Assembly: GCF_000801955.1 (NCBI RefSeq)
Contig: NZ_JSZO01000038.1
Location: 34,786-98,785, forward strand
Direction: 5' to 3'
Source: Ralstonia sp. A12
Lineage (GTDB): Bacteria; Pseudomonadota; Gammaproteobacteria; Burkholderiales; Burkholderiaceae
Length of the DNA: 64,000 bases
The notes under the pieces were generated by a model. The model worked only from the letters and a program-made list of their open reading frames with translations. It had not been told where the DNA came from and ran no database searches. Shown one piece after another: positions 25,918 to 34,658 of this stretch (positions are counted from its first letter, which is position 1; every line of letters starts with the position of its first letter). Both the position numbers and the translations under genes were made by a program.

Positions 25918-26810
25918 CACTCGGCTCCTTCCTTGCGATAGAGCTTGATGACGGCCGAGAAGTCGAGCTTGCCATCGCCCTTGCTGCTCACGGTCTGATA
26001 GAGCTGTTGCGCGAGTGCACCGAGATAGACCGGCTGGCGGACGGACTTGGCGGCGTCCCCTGCGAGGCCCAGGTCCTTGAGCATCAGGTCCGTGCCAAAG
26101 CCGCCGGTGTAGCCGCGCGACGATGGCGCGGTTTCGATCACGCCGGGGAACGGGTTGTACGTGTCCGAACTCCAGCAGCGCCCGGTGGACGTGTTGATGA
26201 TGCCGCCCAGCACCTTCGGGTCGATGCCCAGCGCCTCACCCAGCGACATGGCCTCCGCCACGCCCGCCATGGTGATGCCGAGCACGAGATTGTTGCAGAT
26301 CTTCGCACCCTGGCCTGCGCCGGTATCGCCGCAATGCACGAGGTTCTTGCCCATGGCGGACAGCACCGTGCGGACCTGTTCGAATGCCGCTGCGCTGCCG
26401 CCCACCATGAAGGTGAGCGTGCCCGCTGCTGCACCGCCCGTACCACCCGAAACCGGTGCATCGATGAAGGTGTTGCCGTGCTCAGCCGCCAGTGCTGCAA
26501 ACGCCTTGGCGCTGGCCGGATCGATGGTGCTCGAATCGATGATGGGCACGCCCTTGCCGATGCCCGCCAACACACCATCTGCGGCCGTCAGCACATGGCG
26601 CACGTGCGCGGCGGCGGGCAGCATGGTGATGACGGTCTCAACGCCGGACACGGCTTCCTTGGGCGAAGCGGCGGCCACGGCACCGGCCTCCACCAGCGCC
26701 CCCACTGCCTGCGTGTTCAAGTCGAACACGTTGAGCGCGTGGCCTGCCTTGAGCAGGTTGCGCGCCATCGGGGCGCCCATGTTGCCCAGGCCAATGAATG
26801 CGATTTTCAT
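25917..26810 (-). CDS. mmsB: 3-hydroxyisobutyrate dehydrogenase
   Basis: This 297-residue NAD-dependent beta-hydroxyacid dehydrogenase oxidises 3-hydroxyisobutyrate to methylmalonate semialdehyde. The Rossmann motif GLGNMGAPMARNLLKAGH opens the protein, DAPVSGGTGGAAAGTL (substrate loop) lies near residue 119, and the catalytic lysine is in GQGAKICNN near 167. KGDGKLDFSAVIKLY at the C-terminus is the family ending. GCCAAGGAGCG precedes the ATG. It lies between mmsA, whose stop is 20 bp upstream, and the coupled enoyl-CoA hydratase. Length and motifs are normal. Confidence 0.94.
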   Translation of the reverse strand: MKIAFIGLGNMGAPMARNLLKAGHALNVFDLNTQAVGALVEAGAVAAASPKEAVSGVETVITMLPAAAHVRHVLTAADGVLAGIGKGVPIIDSSTIDPASAKAFAALAAEHGNTFIDAPVSGGTGGAAAGTLTFMVGGSAAAFEQVRTVLSAMGKNLVHCGDTGAGQGAKICNNLVLGITMAGVAEAMSLGEALGIDPKVLGGIINTSTGRCWSSDTYNPFPGVIETAPSSRGYTGGFGTDLMLKDLGLAGDAAKSVRQPVYLGALAQQLYQTVSSKGDGKLDFSAVIKLYRKEGAE

Positions 26811-26829
26811 GACAACGCTCCTTGGCCGC

Positions 26830-28389
26830 TCAGCGCAGGCTGATGGTAGTGTTCACGCCGCCGGCATCCACCGCATCGTCAAACCAGCGCGCGGTGACGG
26901 TCTTCGTCTGCGTGTAGAACTGCACGACCTGCTTACCGTACGGACCGAGGTCACCCAGCTTGGAGCCGCGCGAGCCGGTAAAGCTGAAGTACGGCACCGG
27001 CACCGGAATCGGGATGTTGATGCCGACCTGACCGACGTCGATCTCGCTCTGGAACTTGCGCGCCGACGCGCCGCTCTGCGTGAACAGGCCCACGCCGTTG
27101 CCGAACGGGTTGGCGTTGACCAGCGCAATGGCGTCGTCCAGCGTCGGCACCGTCACCACCAGCAACACCGGGCCGAAGATCTCGTTGGTGTAGATGTCCA
27201 TGTCGGTCGTTACATCCGTGAAGATGGTCGGGCCGACGAAGTTGCCGTCTTCGTAACCGGGTACCTTCACATCGCGACCGTCCAGTGCCAGCGTGGCGCC
27301 CTGCTGTACGCCCGATTCGATCAGGCCGAGAATGCGTTGCTTGGCTGCACGGGAGACTACGGGGCCGACATCTGTGCCCGGCTCCACACCTGCGTTCACC
27401 TTGAGCGTTTTCGCCTTGGCGATTAGCTCCGGCACCCATTGCTGGGCGGCGCCCACCAGCACCACCACCGAAGTCGCCATGCAGCGCTGCCCAGCCGCAC
27501 CGAAGCCGGCTCCGGCCAGTGCGTTGAGCGTCTGCTCGCGGTTGGCATCCGGCAGCACCACGGCGTGGTTCTTGGCGCCCATCATCGATTGCACGCGCTT
27601 GCCGTGCTCGCTGCCCAGGCGGTACACATGCGTGCCCACCGCCGTGGAGCCAACAAACGAGATCGCCTTCACGTGTTCATGCGTGCAGAGCGCATCGACA
27701 ACATCCTTGCCACCGTGCACGACGTTCAGCACACCGGCCGGCACACCGGCTTCCAGCGCCAGTTCCACCAGCAGCATGGTCGACAGTGGGTCCTGCTCCG
27801 AGGGCTTCAGCACGAACGTGTTGCCGCACACGATGGCCATCGGGAACATCCACAGCGGGATCATGGCCGGGAAGTTGAACGGCGTGATGCCCGCACACAC
27901 GCCAATCGGCTGACGCAGCGTGTAGGTGTCCACCGCGCCGGCCACGTTCTCCAGAAACTCGCCCTGCTGCAGCGAGCCGATCGAGCACGCATGCTCCACC
28001 ACCTCCAGCCCGCGGAAGATGTCGCCTTCGGCATCGGGCAGCGTCTTGCCTTGCTCGGCCGTGAGCGTACGGGCGATGCGCGGCGAGTGCTCACGAATCA
28101 GTGCCTGGAACTTGAGCATGATGCGCATGCGGGCACCCACCGGCGTGTTCTTCCAGGTGGTGAACGCAGCGTGCGCAGACTGGATTGCCGCATCCACCTC
28201 ATCTGCCGTGGCAAACGGCACGCGCGCCAGCACTTCTTGCGTGGCCGGGTTCACGATGTCGCGCCAGCACTTCGACTTGGATTCGACAAACTCGCCGCCA
28301 ATCAGCAGCTTGACGGTGGGTGGGGTGTCCTCGGTGGCGGCTGGTTTTGCGGCAGGTTTGGCGGAAGCGAGAGAGGCGACGGCGCTCAT
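26830..28389 (-). CDS. mmsA: Methylmalonate-semialdehyde dehydrogenase (CoA-acylating)
   Basis: This 519-residue aldehyde dehydrogenase converts methylmalonate semialdehyde to propionyl-CoA, the last step of valine degradation. Family marks are GITPFNFPAMIPLWMFPMA near 177, SFVGSTAVGTHVY near 250 for NAD binding, MGAKNHAVVLPDA near 275, and the catalytic cysteine in GQRCMATSVV near 301. The C-terminus has INIPIPVPVPYFSFTGSRGSKLGDLG, a strong MmsA signature. An Ala/Pro-rich extension of about 20 residues precedes the catalytic domain. It shares an operon with mmsB and the hydratase/hydrolase pair; 57 bp separate it from the upstream acyl-CoA synthetase gene. Confidence 0.95.
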   Translation of the reverse strand: MSAVASLASAKPAAKPAATEDTPPTVKLLIGGEFVESKSKCWRDIVNPATQEVLARVPFATADEVDAAIQSAHAAFTTWKNTPVGARMRIMLKFQALIREHSPRIARTLTAEQGKTLPDAEGDIFRGLEVVEHACSIGSLQQGEFLENVAGAVDTYTLRQPIGVCAGITPFNFPAMIPLWMFPMAIVCGNTFVLKPSEQDPLSTMLLVELALEAGVPAGVLNVVHGGKDVVDALCTHEHVKAISFVGSTAVGTHVYRLGSEHGKRVQSMMGAKNHAVVLPDANREQTLNALAGAGFGAAGQRCMATSVVVLVGAAQQWVPELIAKAKTLKVNAGVEPGTDVGPVVSRAAKQRILGLIESGVQQGATLALDGRDVKVPGYEDGNFVGPTIFTDVTTDMDIYTNEIFGPVLLVVTVPTLDDAIALVNANPFGNGVGLFTQSGASARKFQSEIDVGQVGINIPIPVPVPYFSFTGSRGSKLGDLGPYGKQVVQFYTQTKTVTARWFDDAVDAGGVNTTISLR

Positions 28390-28446
28390 GTGGGTCTCCT
28401 AGGCAAATCGATGGCGGGGTTCAGTGGGGATCGGTGGAATCCGGGA

Positions 28447-30141
28447 TCAGGCGAAGTCTTCTTCCCAGTACTCGCCGGGCAGGCGATCGGGCTGGGGGGT
28501 GCGCTCCAGTTCAAGACGGCGCAGCTCGACGCGGCGGATCTTTCCGGAGATGGTTTTGGGCAGCTCGCTGAACTGCAGGCGGCGGATGCGCTTGTAGGGG
28601 GCGAGTTTTTCACGCGAGAAGAGGAACACGGCGCGCGCCAGTTCGGGCCCGGCCTCGTAGCCCTGGCGCACCGTCACAAAAGCCTTGGGCACCGACAGGC
28701 GCAGCGGGTCGGAACTCGGCACCACGGCGGCTTCAGCAATGGCCTCGTGCTCGATCAGCACGCTCTCCAGCTCGAAGGGGCTCAGGCGATAGTCGGACGA
28801 CTTGAACACGTCATCCGTACGGCCCACGTAGACGAAGTAGCCGTCATCACGCCGCATGGCCACGTCGGACGTGTGGTAGTAACCGTTGCGCATGGCCTCG
28901 GCGGTGGCTTTGGCGTTATTGGCGTAGCCCTGCATCAAGCCCAGCGGGCGATGCGTGAGCGGCAGCACGATCTCGCCTTCGCTGGCGGGTTGGTCGTCAT
29001 GGTCGACCAGTTCCACACGGTAGCCCGGCAGCGGGCGGCCCACCGAGCCCGGCACCACCGGCTGGCCCGGCGTGTTGCCGATCTGGCAGGTGGTCTCGGT
29101 CTGGCCGAAGCCATCGCGGATGGTCACGCCCCACGCAGTGCGTACCCGCTCGATGATCTCGGGGTTCAACGGCTCGCCCGCACCCACGATCTCGCGCAGC
29201 TTGACGGCGTACGACGCCAGCGGCTCCTGCACCAGCATGCGCCACACGGTGGGCGGCGCGCACAGCGTGGTGACATTGAAGCGCACCAGCACGTCCAGCG
29301 TGTCTTTGGGCACAAAGCGCGCGTAGTTGTAGACGAACACGCAGGCCTGCGCATTCCACGGCGCAAAGAAGCAGCTCCAGGCGTGCTTGGCCCAACCCGG
29401 CGAACTGATGTTCCAGTGCATGTCGCCCGGCTGCAGGCCGATCCAGTACATGGTCGACAGGTGGCCGACCGGGTAGCTCTGGTGCGTGTGCTCCACCAGC
29501 TTGGGCTTGGACGTGGTGCCCGAGGTGAAGTACAGCAGCAGCGGATCGGTCGCTTTGGTCACGCCATCGGGGATGAACTCGGCAGATGCGCTGCAGGCGC
29601 CGGCCAGATCGATCCAACCATCACGCTGCGCGCCCACGGCGATGCGCTTGACACCGGCATCCACCGCATCGAACTTGTGCAGCTCCGCCGCATCAACGAC
29701 CACGCAGTTCGCGCCGCCCAATTCCACGCGGTCGCGTACGTCATCGGGCGAGAGCTGCGTGGTGGCGGGCAGCACGACCGCGCCCAGCTTCATCGCCGCC
29801 AGCATCACGTCCCACAGTTCGACGCGGTTGGGCAGCATCAGCAGCAGGCGGTCGCCACGCACGATGCCCAGGCCGCGCAGGAAATTCGCCATGCGCGACG
29901 AGCGCTCGGACATCTGCGCGAACGAGAGCTTCAACCCTTCGCTCTGCGGGTCATCAACGATCCACAGCGCCGGGTTGTCGTTGCCGCGCGCCATCACATC
30001 GAAGTAGTCGAGCGCCCAGTTGAACGCATCCAGCTTCGGCCAGGTGAACTCGCGGTACGCGCGGTCGTAGTCGGTGCGATGGCGCAGCAAGAAATCACGC
30101 GCCTCCACAAAACCCTGTGCTGCAGATACCACTTCGTTCAT
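28447..30141 (-). CDS. AMP-binding acyl-CoA synthetase (short/branched-chain)
   Basis: This 564-residue ANL enzyme has the P-loop YFTSGTTSKPKLVEH near 203, DGFGQTETTCQIGN near 345 and the hinge YFVYVGRTDDVFKSSDYRLSPFELE near 425-450. The catalytic lysine is in PKTISGKIRRVELR near 540. It resembles medium-chain/acetoacetyl-type acyl-CoA synthetases, which fits activation of isobutyrate or another branched acid entering the pathway encoded by the surrounding genes. It lies between the acyl-CoA dehydrogenase (upstream) and mmsA (downstream) on the same strand with gaps of about 60 bp. The exact acid is not deducible. Confidence 0.87.
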   Translation of the reverse strand: MNEVVSAAQGFVEARDFLLRHRTDYDRAYREFTWPKLDAFNWALDYFDVMARGNDNPALWIVDDPQSEGLKLSFAQMSERSSRMANFLRGLGIVRGDRLLLMLPNRVELWDVMLAAMKLGAVVLPATTQLSPDDVRDRVELGGANCVVVDAAELHKFDAVDAGVKRIAVGAQRDGWIDLAGACSASAEFIPDGVTKATDPLLLYFTSGTTSKPKLVEHTHQSYPVGHLSTMYWIGLQPGDMHWNISSPGWAKHAWSCFFAPWNAQACVFVYNYARFVPKDTLDVLVRFNVTTLCAPPTVWRMLVQEPLASYAVKLREIVGAGEPLNPEIIERVRTAWGVTIRDGFGQTETTCQIGNTPGQPVVPGSVGRPLPGYRVELVDHDDQPASEGEIVLPLTHRPLGLMQGYANNAKATAEAMRNGYYHTSDVAMRRDDGYFVYVGRTDDVFKSSDYRLSPFELESVLIEHEAIAEAAVVPSSDPLRLSVPKAFVTVRQGYEAGPELARAVFLFSREKLAPYKRIRRLQFSELPKTISGKIRRVELRRLELERTPQPDRLPGEYWEEDFA

Positions 30142-30203
30142 CGTCGTCTCCTGGTCGGCGCGTGTGCGCTCTTTCGTGTTCGGTCGATGCTGTGCAGGGC
30201 GTA

Positions 30204-31337
30204 CTACACGTGCCGCGCAATCACCATCCGCTGGACTTCGCTGGTGCCTTCGTAGATCTGGGTGATGCGTGCGTCGCGGTAGTGGCGCTCGACGGCGTAG
30301 TCGGCCAGGTAGCCGTAGCCGCCGTGGATCTGGATGGCGTTGGAGCAGATCTCCTCGGCCAGTTCCGACGCATAGAGCTTGGCCTGCGACGCTTCAGAGA
30401 GGCAAGGCTTGTCTGCACTGCGCAGGCGCGCCGCATGATGGACAAGCAGCCGGGCTGCGTTAAGACGCGTGGCCATGTCGGCCAGCATGTTGGCAATTGT
30501 CTGGTGTTCACGCAGCGCCTTGCCGAACTGGATGCGCTCGTTCGCATAGTTGCGCGCCGCGTCGAAGGCAGCACGTGCAATGCCCACCGCCTGCGCCGCA
30601 ATGCCGATGCGCCCGCCTTCAAGATTGGACAGTGCGATCTTCAAGCCCTCGCCGCGCTCGCCCAGCAGGTTTTCTCCGGGCACGGCGCAGTCTTCCAGCG
30701 TGATCGGGCAGGTGTCCGATGCGCGAATGCCGAGCTTGTGTTCCGGCCGCCCGACATGAAAGCCCGGCGTGTCCGTCGGCACGATAAAGGCGGAGATGCC
30801 GCGCTTGCCGGCCTCGGGGTCCGTCAAGGCAAACACGATGGCAATGTCCGCCCGCGCACCGTTGGTGACGAATTGCTTGTTGCCGTTGAGCACCCACTTA
30901 CCGTCGCGCAGCACAGCACGTGTGCGCAGGTTGTTGGCCTCGGAGCCGGCGTGCGGCTCGGTCAGGCAGAACGCGCCAATCGCGCGGCCCGTGGCCAGAT
31001 CCGGCAGATAACGCGCCTTCTGCGCCTCCGTGCCGAACTTGAGGATGGGGCCGCAGCCCACCGAGTTGTGCACGCTCATCATCGTCGCGCAGGCGGCGCA
31101 GCCGGCGGCCACCTCTTCCAGCGCGAGCGCATAGGCCACGTAATCGGTATAGGAGCCGCCCCACTCCGCCGGCACGATCATGCCCAGCAGCCCCAGTTCG
31201 CCCATCTGGCGGACCACGTCATCTGGCAGTGCACCATCGCGGTCCCATTGGGCCGCGTTGGGCGCAAGGCGCTCCGTGGCAAAGTCGCGCGCAGCGTCGT
31301 GGATCATCCGCTGCTCTTCGGTATAGAAATCGTCCAT
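30204..31337 (-). CDS. Acyl-CoA dehydrogenase (isobutyryl-CoA dehydrogenase-like)
   Basis: This 377-residue FAD flavoenzyme should oxidise isobutyryl-CoA to methacrylyl-CoA, passing electrons to ETF. Typical segments are [17 protein letters not shown] near 128, [14 protein letters not shown] near 152, and [20 protein letters not shown] near 340. [17 protein letters not shown] follows at the end, holding the family's catalytic glutamate (in YEGTSE). The 377-residue length is standard for soluble short/branched-chain members. It is the first gene of the minus-strand operon. The gap of 198 bp to the divergent AraC regulator should hold the operon promoter. Confidence 0.9.
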   Translation of the reverse strand: MDDFYTEEQRMIHDAARDFATERLAPNAAQWDRDGALPDDVVRQMGELGLLGMIVPAEWGGSYTDYVAYALALEEVAAGCAACATMMSVHNSVGCGPILKFGTEAQKARYLPDLATGRAIGAFCLTEPHAGSEANNLRTRAVLRDGKWVLNGNKQFVTNGARADIAIVFALTDPEAGKRGISAFIVPTDTPGFHVGRPEHKLGIRASDTCPITLEDCAVPGENLLGERGEGLKIALSNLEGGRIGIAAQAVGIARAAFDAARNYANERIQFGKALREHQTIANMLADMATRLNAARLLVHHAARLRSADKPCLSEASQAKLYASELAEEICSNAIQIHGGYGYLADYAVERHYRDARITQIYEGTSEVQRMVIARHV

Positions 31338-31535
31338 CGCTTGCTCTCTGCTTGCCGATCGCGTGACGGTGCATGTGCGGGCGCCTTACACTGTGCAACC
31401 CATGGTTGGGCCGTTCACGCGCTCATTCGATGGGGAAAAAGTGTAGGCACGCACCGGTACGGCTTCGATGCCCGTCACGCTCAACTTGCGTGAGCGGATT
31501 TGCCATGGTGGCCCTGGCGACCTCTTGCAACGACG

Positions 31536-32552
31536 ATGAAGAACAACGAAAAAGGCACCGTCTCCGTCAGCCTCGTCAACGAGGCCGTGACCCGCGCACG
31601 CGCGCACGGCGTTGACGTACAGACCATCATGGCGACGGCAGGCATCACGCCGCAGATGCTGGCGCAGCCGCGCAGCCGTGTGTCGTCAGCGCAGTACGGC
31701 GCGCTGTGGGCCGGCATTGCGCAGGCGATGGACGACGAGTTCTTCGGGCAGGATGCGCACCCCATGCGCTGGGGCAGCTTCGTGGCGATGACGCAGGCGG
31801 CGCTCACGGCGCGCACCGGCCGGCAGGCGCTGCAACGCGCGACCGGCTTCCTGCGGCTGGTGCTGGACGATCTGTCCGTACGGATTGAAGAGGACGCGCA
31901 GCACGTGCGCTTGGTGTTCGTGCATCGGAAAGGCACGCGCGTGCCGCCGATGTTCACCTATGCCACATGGTTCATCATGGTCTATGGCCTGGTCTGCTGG
32001 CTGGTGGGGCGGCGCATTCCGCTCATCGCGGCACGCTTCCGGTGTGCGGCACCACAAGACGCGCAGGAATACCGCCTGATGTTTTGCGATGACATGGCGT
32101 TCAAGCAAGACGCGTCCTACGTCGATCTCTCGCCCGCCTTTCTGGACCTGCCGGTCATCCAGACCGCCGCTTCCATCAAGACCTTCCTGCGCGACGCACC
32201 GGGCAGCTTCATCGTCAAATACCGCAACCCCGATTCCTTTGCGGCGCGCGTGCGCAAGACCCTGCGCAACCTGCCGGTGGCAAACTGGCCCGCATCAGAC
32301 GCGATGGCGCTCAAGCTGAATGTGGCTGAAGCCACCATGCGCCGGCGCCTGAAGCTGGAAGGGCACACGTATCAGTCGATCAAGGATGACCTGCGCCGCG
32401 ACATCGCCATCAGCCAGTTGCAGGACACACGCCGGACCATTGCTGACATTGCCGTCACCGTCGGCTTTGCGGAACCGAGCGCCTTTCACCGCGCCTTCCG
32501 CAAATGGACGGGCATGCGGCCAACCGACTATCGGCTGGCGCAGCCGGACTGA
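31536..32552 (+). CDS. AraC-family regulator (Arabinose_bd/OruR-like), probable regulator of the valine operon
   Basis: This 338-residue regulator has the long N-terminal helical effector domain of the Arabinose_bd (PF12625) type (about residues 20-210) and a C-terminal AraC HTH pair. The first HTH helix region is LKLNVAEATMRRRLKLEGHTYQ and the second ends FAEPSAFHRAFRKWTGMRPTDY. ATG 31536 is the likely start; further upstream starts would extend into the promoter region. It is divergent from the acyl-CoA dehydrogenase gene, the classic arrangement for a regulator of the catabolic operon, though this is inference. One base separates its stop from the convergent HxlR stop (stops at 32552 and 32554). 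Confidence 0.87.
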   Translation: MKNNEKGTVSVSLVNEAVTRARAHGVDVQTIMATAGITPQMLAQPRSRVSSAQYGALWAGIAQAMDDEFFGQDAHPMRWGSFVAMTQAALTARTGRQALQRATGFLRLVLDDLSVRIEEDAQHVRLVFVHRKGTRVPPMFTYATWFIMVYGLVCWLVGRRIPLIAARFRCAAPQDAQEYRLMFCDDMAFKQDASYVDLSPAFLDLPVIQTAASIKTFLRDAPGSFIVKYRNPDSFAARVRKTLRNLPVANWPASDAMALKLNVAEATMRRRLKLEGHTYQSIKDDLRRDIAISQLQDTRRTIADIAVTVGFAEPSAFHRAFRKWTGMRPTDYRLAQPD

Positions 32553-32553
32553 G

Positions 32554-32985
32554 CTAGCCCGCGGGGAACAGCGCCTGGCGTAACACGCCGCTCGTCTCCG
32601 TTTCTTCCTGCGCGGCCAATTTCGCCACGCCTTCGAGCTGATCCAGAATTGCCACCACCTGATGGCCGCGCGCGCTCAGCCGATACACCACGGTGGGCGG
32701 AAACGCGGCAAACACCTCGCGCTCGATCAGCGCACGCCCGCCCAGTGCCTTGAGCCGCGCCGACAGCACCTTCGGCGTCACGCCCGGCAACCGGTCCAGC
32801 AGTTCGCCGTGCTGCAGCGGTTGCTGCCGCAAGTGCCACAGCACCAGGGCGTTCCAGCGGTGGCCGAGAAAGGCCAGCCAATCCTCCACCGGGCAACGCT
32901 CGGGGCGCACCGGAGACGGCACATCAATCTGCGTATGGATTTCCATTTGGATAGCGTCGCGGGGGCCTGTTTCACTCTCTTGCAT
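32554..32985 (-). CDS. HxlR-family transcriptional regulator
   Basis: This 143-residue regulator contains the HxlR core: RCPVEDWLAFLGHRWNALVLWHL near residues 32-55, with the conserved cysteine near the start, then LPGVTPKVLSARLKALGGRALIERE (recognition helix and wing). HxlR proteins are winged-helix dimers, some of which sense electrophiles or quinones through that cysteine. ATG 32985 has AAAGGG upstream; a GTG at 33006 is an alternative. It is divergent from a small NTF2-like gene starting at 33009, only 23 bp away, so the regulator probably represses both from the shared promoter. Confidence 0.88.
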   Translation of the reverse strand: MQESETGPRDAIQMEIHTQIDVPSPVRPERCPVEDWLAFLGHRWNALVLWHLRQQPLQHGELLDRLPGVTPKVLSARLKALGGRALIEREVFAAFPPTVVYRLSARGHQVVAILDQLEGVAKLAAQEETETSGVLRQALFPAG

Positions 32986-33008
32986 CGCAACCCTTTCAGA
33001 GGACACGC

Positions 33009-33398
33009 ATGCAACCTGTCATGCACCCCGCTGCCATGAACGGCGCCTTTGCCCAGGCACTCAACAGTGGTCAGCTCGAGAACCTGCTCGCCTTGTATGA
33101 AGACGATGCCCTGCTGTGTACGGACGATGCGTCGCGCATTATCACCGGCAAGGCTGACATTGCGCGCATGCTGACGCCGCTGTTGGACCTGCGCGGCACG
33201 ATGACGTCACGCAACGTGTTCTGCCTGGCCAACGGCGACATCGCCCTGCTGCGGGCGGATTGGCATATCGAAGACGATGCCGGCCATCGAATTGCCGCCG
33301 GCAGCAGCGCGGAGGTCTGCCGCCGGCAGCCGGATGGCACCTGGCGCTACCTGATCGACCATGCGGTGGGTGCCAGCCTGCCGGGCACGCCAGTCTGA
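33009..33398 (+). CDS. NTF2/SnoaL-like (DUF4440-type) protein
   Basis: This 129-residue protein has the cone-shaped NTF2-like fold pattern: an N-terminal helix followed by LLALYEDDALLCTDDASRIITGKADI and then strands ending VCRRQPDGTWRYLIDHA. This resembles SnoaL/SgcJ-type proteins, which bind or isomerise small organic molecules; many are uncharacterised. It has no signal peptide. It is divergent from the HxlR regulator with almost no spacer, implying a shared promoter region overlapping the regulator coding start. The ATG at 33009 follows GAGGACAC. Confidence 0.8.
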   Translation: MQPVMHPAAMNGAFAQALNSGQLENLLALYEDDALLCTDDASRIITGKADIARMLTPLLDLRGTMTSRNVFCLANGDIALLRADWHIEDDAGHRIAAGSSAEVCRRQPDGTWRYLIDHAVGASLPGTPV

Positions 33399-33402
33399 TG
33401 CG

Positions 33403-33912
33403 TCAGTCCAGCCGCAGCGCCATGTGTTCTTCGTCGTAGAAGCGATCACCGACACGCATGGCGCGGCGCTCGACGCCGAAGGTTTCGAAACCCGCGTTGC
33501 GATACAGCTGTTGCGCACGCGGGTTTTCGGCATTCACACACAGGTGAATCTGCAGCACGCGTGCGGTGCGCGCATGCGCAATCGCGGCATCCAGCAGACG
33601 CCCCGCAATCCCGCCCCGCCGATGCGCCGGGTCGACAAACACCCCCCACAACACCGCCTTGTGCGCAACCTGCGCGAGCGGCTCACGACGCAAACCGGCA
33701 ATGCCAATCAACTCGGGCCCCGCAAACGCACCGAGTACAACCTGGTGATCGGTCGTGCAAATACGGTTGCGCGTTTCCTCCAACGTGCGCCCCGATTCTT
33801 CATCGTGCGTCGGCCAGATGGCAGTGGGTGCATCCTGAATGGCCTTCAGACGCAGCGCCTTGAAGGCCTCAGCATCCTCGTCAATCAGCGGGCGGATGGC
33901 GATGGTGCACAT
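33403..33912 (-). CDS. GNAT-family N-acetyltransferase
   Basis: This 169-residue protein has the GNAT acetyl-CoA site motif VFVDPAHRRGGIAGRLLDAAI near residues 93-113, preceded by GIAGLRREPL and followed by VNAENPRAQQLYRNAGFETFGVE, all standard GNAT strands. The substrate is unknown. ATG 33912 lies inside the 3' end of the upstream flavin-reductase-like gene (overlap of 28 bp), so translation is probably coupled. The gene converges with the NTF2-like gene, only 4 bp apart. Confidence 0.88.
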   Translation of the reverse strand: MCTIAIRPLIDEDAEAFKALRLKAIQDAPTAIWPTHDEESGRTLEETRNRICTTDHQVVLGAFAGPELIGIAGLRREPLAQVAHKAVLWGVFVDPAHRRGGIAGRLLDAAIAHARTARVLQIHLCVNAENPRAQQLYRNAGFETFGVERRAMRVGDRFYDEEHMALRLD

Positions 33913-34490
33913 GGCTGCTTGGCCTCGACGTTGAACGCCTCGCCCGTTGCAAAGAAAGCACCGCCCGCGAGGTAGTGCACGGTCTTGCTGCCGGCATCGG
34001 TGAAGTGCCAGCGGCCGTTGCTGAACAGCGTGGGGTCCGCCCAGGCGGCCGTGACTTCGGCGATGAAGAGGTCGTAGCGCTTCTCGTTGTGCGGCTCGGG
34101 AATGACGCGGCACTCCAACCAGGCTGCGCAGCCAGCCACCAGTGGTACGTCGATGGTGCGGGCGCGCATGGTGTCAAGGCCGAGGGCATCGAACTTGTCA
34201 CCATCGCGACCGGAGAGCGTACCGACGGTCAGCGTGGTCTCGGCAATCGCGCGGGTGGGGATGTTGAGTGCGAACACGCCGGAGGCTTCGATCAGCTCGC
34301 GCGTGAGTGTGCGGCTGTCGACCACGACCAGCACCTTGGGCGGATCAAAGTCGAGCGGCATCGCCCAGGCGGCGGCCATGACATTACGTACGCCGTTGTG
34401 GGCGGTGCTGACCAGCGTGGTCGGGCCGTGGTTCAGGAGGCGGTAGGACTTCGCCAGCTCTACCGGGGCCAGCGTGATGGGGGTGGACAT
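33885..34490 (-). CDS. Flavin reductase-like (FMN-binding split-barrel) protein
   Basis: This 201-residue protein shows the flavin-reductase-like split-barrel pattern: an early TTLVSTAHNGVRNVMAAAWAMPLDFDPPKVLVVVD segment for FMN binding, SGVFALNIPTRA, and a C-terminal RYDLFIAEVTAAWADPTLF strand region. Such proteins bind FMN and may reduce flavin for a partner or simply act as flavoproteins. ATG 34490 is preferred; an in-frame upstream start would add residues without family likeness. The gene overlaps the GNAT gene by 28 bp. Extra residues at its C-terminus (after FNVEAKQ) look non-conserved. Confidence 0.83.
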   Translation of the reverse strand: MSTPITLAPVELAKSYRLLNHGPTTLVSTAHNGVRNVMAAAWAMPLDFDPPKVLVVVDSRTLTRELIEASGVFALNIPTRAIAETTLTVGTLSGRDGDKFDALGLDTMRARTIDVPLVAGCAAWLECRVIPEPHNEKRYDLFIAEVTAAWADPTLFSNGRWHFTDAGSKTVHYLAGGAFFATGEAFNVEAKQPCAPSPSAR

Positions 34491-34564
34491 GATGACTGGG
34501 GGCCGCTTTAGGGAGGCGTCATCATAGGGCAATGGTGCTGCGTGTGCTGGTGGTGGTGTTCTGG

Positions 34565-34608
34565 TTTTTTTGTTGTTGGTTTAGCCCCTGTTTCATCCCC
34601 TGCCGGGG
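34565..34608. repeat. Copy of a dispersed intergenic repeat
   Basis: A T-rich run followed by TGTTGGT, then CCTGTTTCATCCCCTGCCGG. A second copy with the same order of blocks occurs at 63897-63941. It contains the small hairpin CCCCTGCCGGGG. The function is unknown; such repeats are typical between Ralstonia genes. Confidence 0.65.
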
Positions 34609-34623
34609 ATGGACCACCAAAAA

Positions 34624-34656
34624 CAGAACCCCGGCGATCACACAACCGGGGTTCTG
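34624..34656 (-). terminator. Terminator downstream of the cphA operon
   Basis: CAGAACCCCGG and CCGGGGTTCTG form a perfect 11-bp stem with an 11-base loop, directly after the cphA stop codon at 34659. The minus-strand side continues into TTTTGG, giving a short U-run. Confidence 0.85.
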
Positions 34657-34658
34657 AT

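Noticed and set aside
27439..30255. Long plus-strand frame of 938 residues across the synthetase and mmsA genes
   Set aside because: It is antisense to two well-identified catabolic genes and has no ribosome site or domain.
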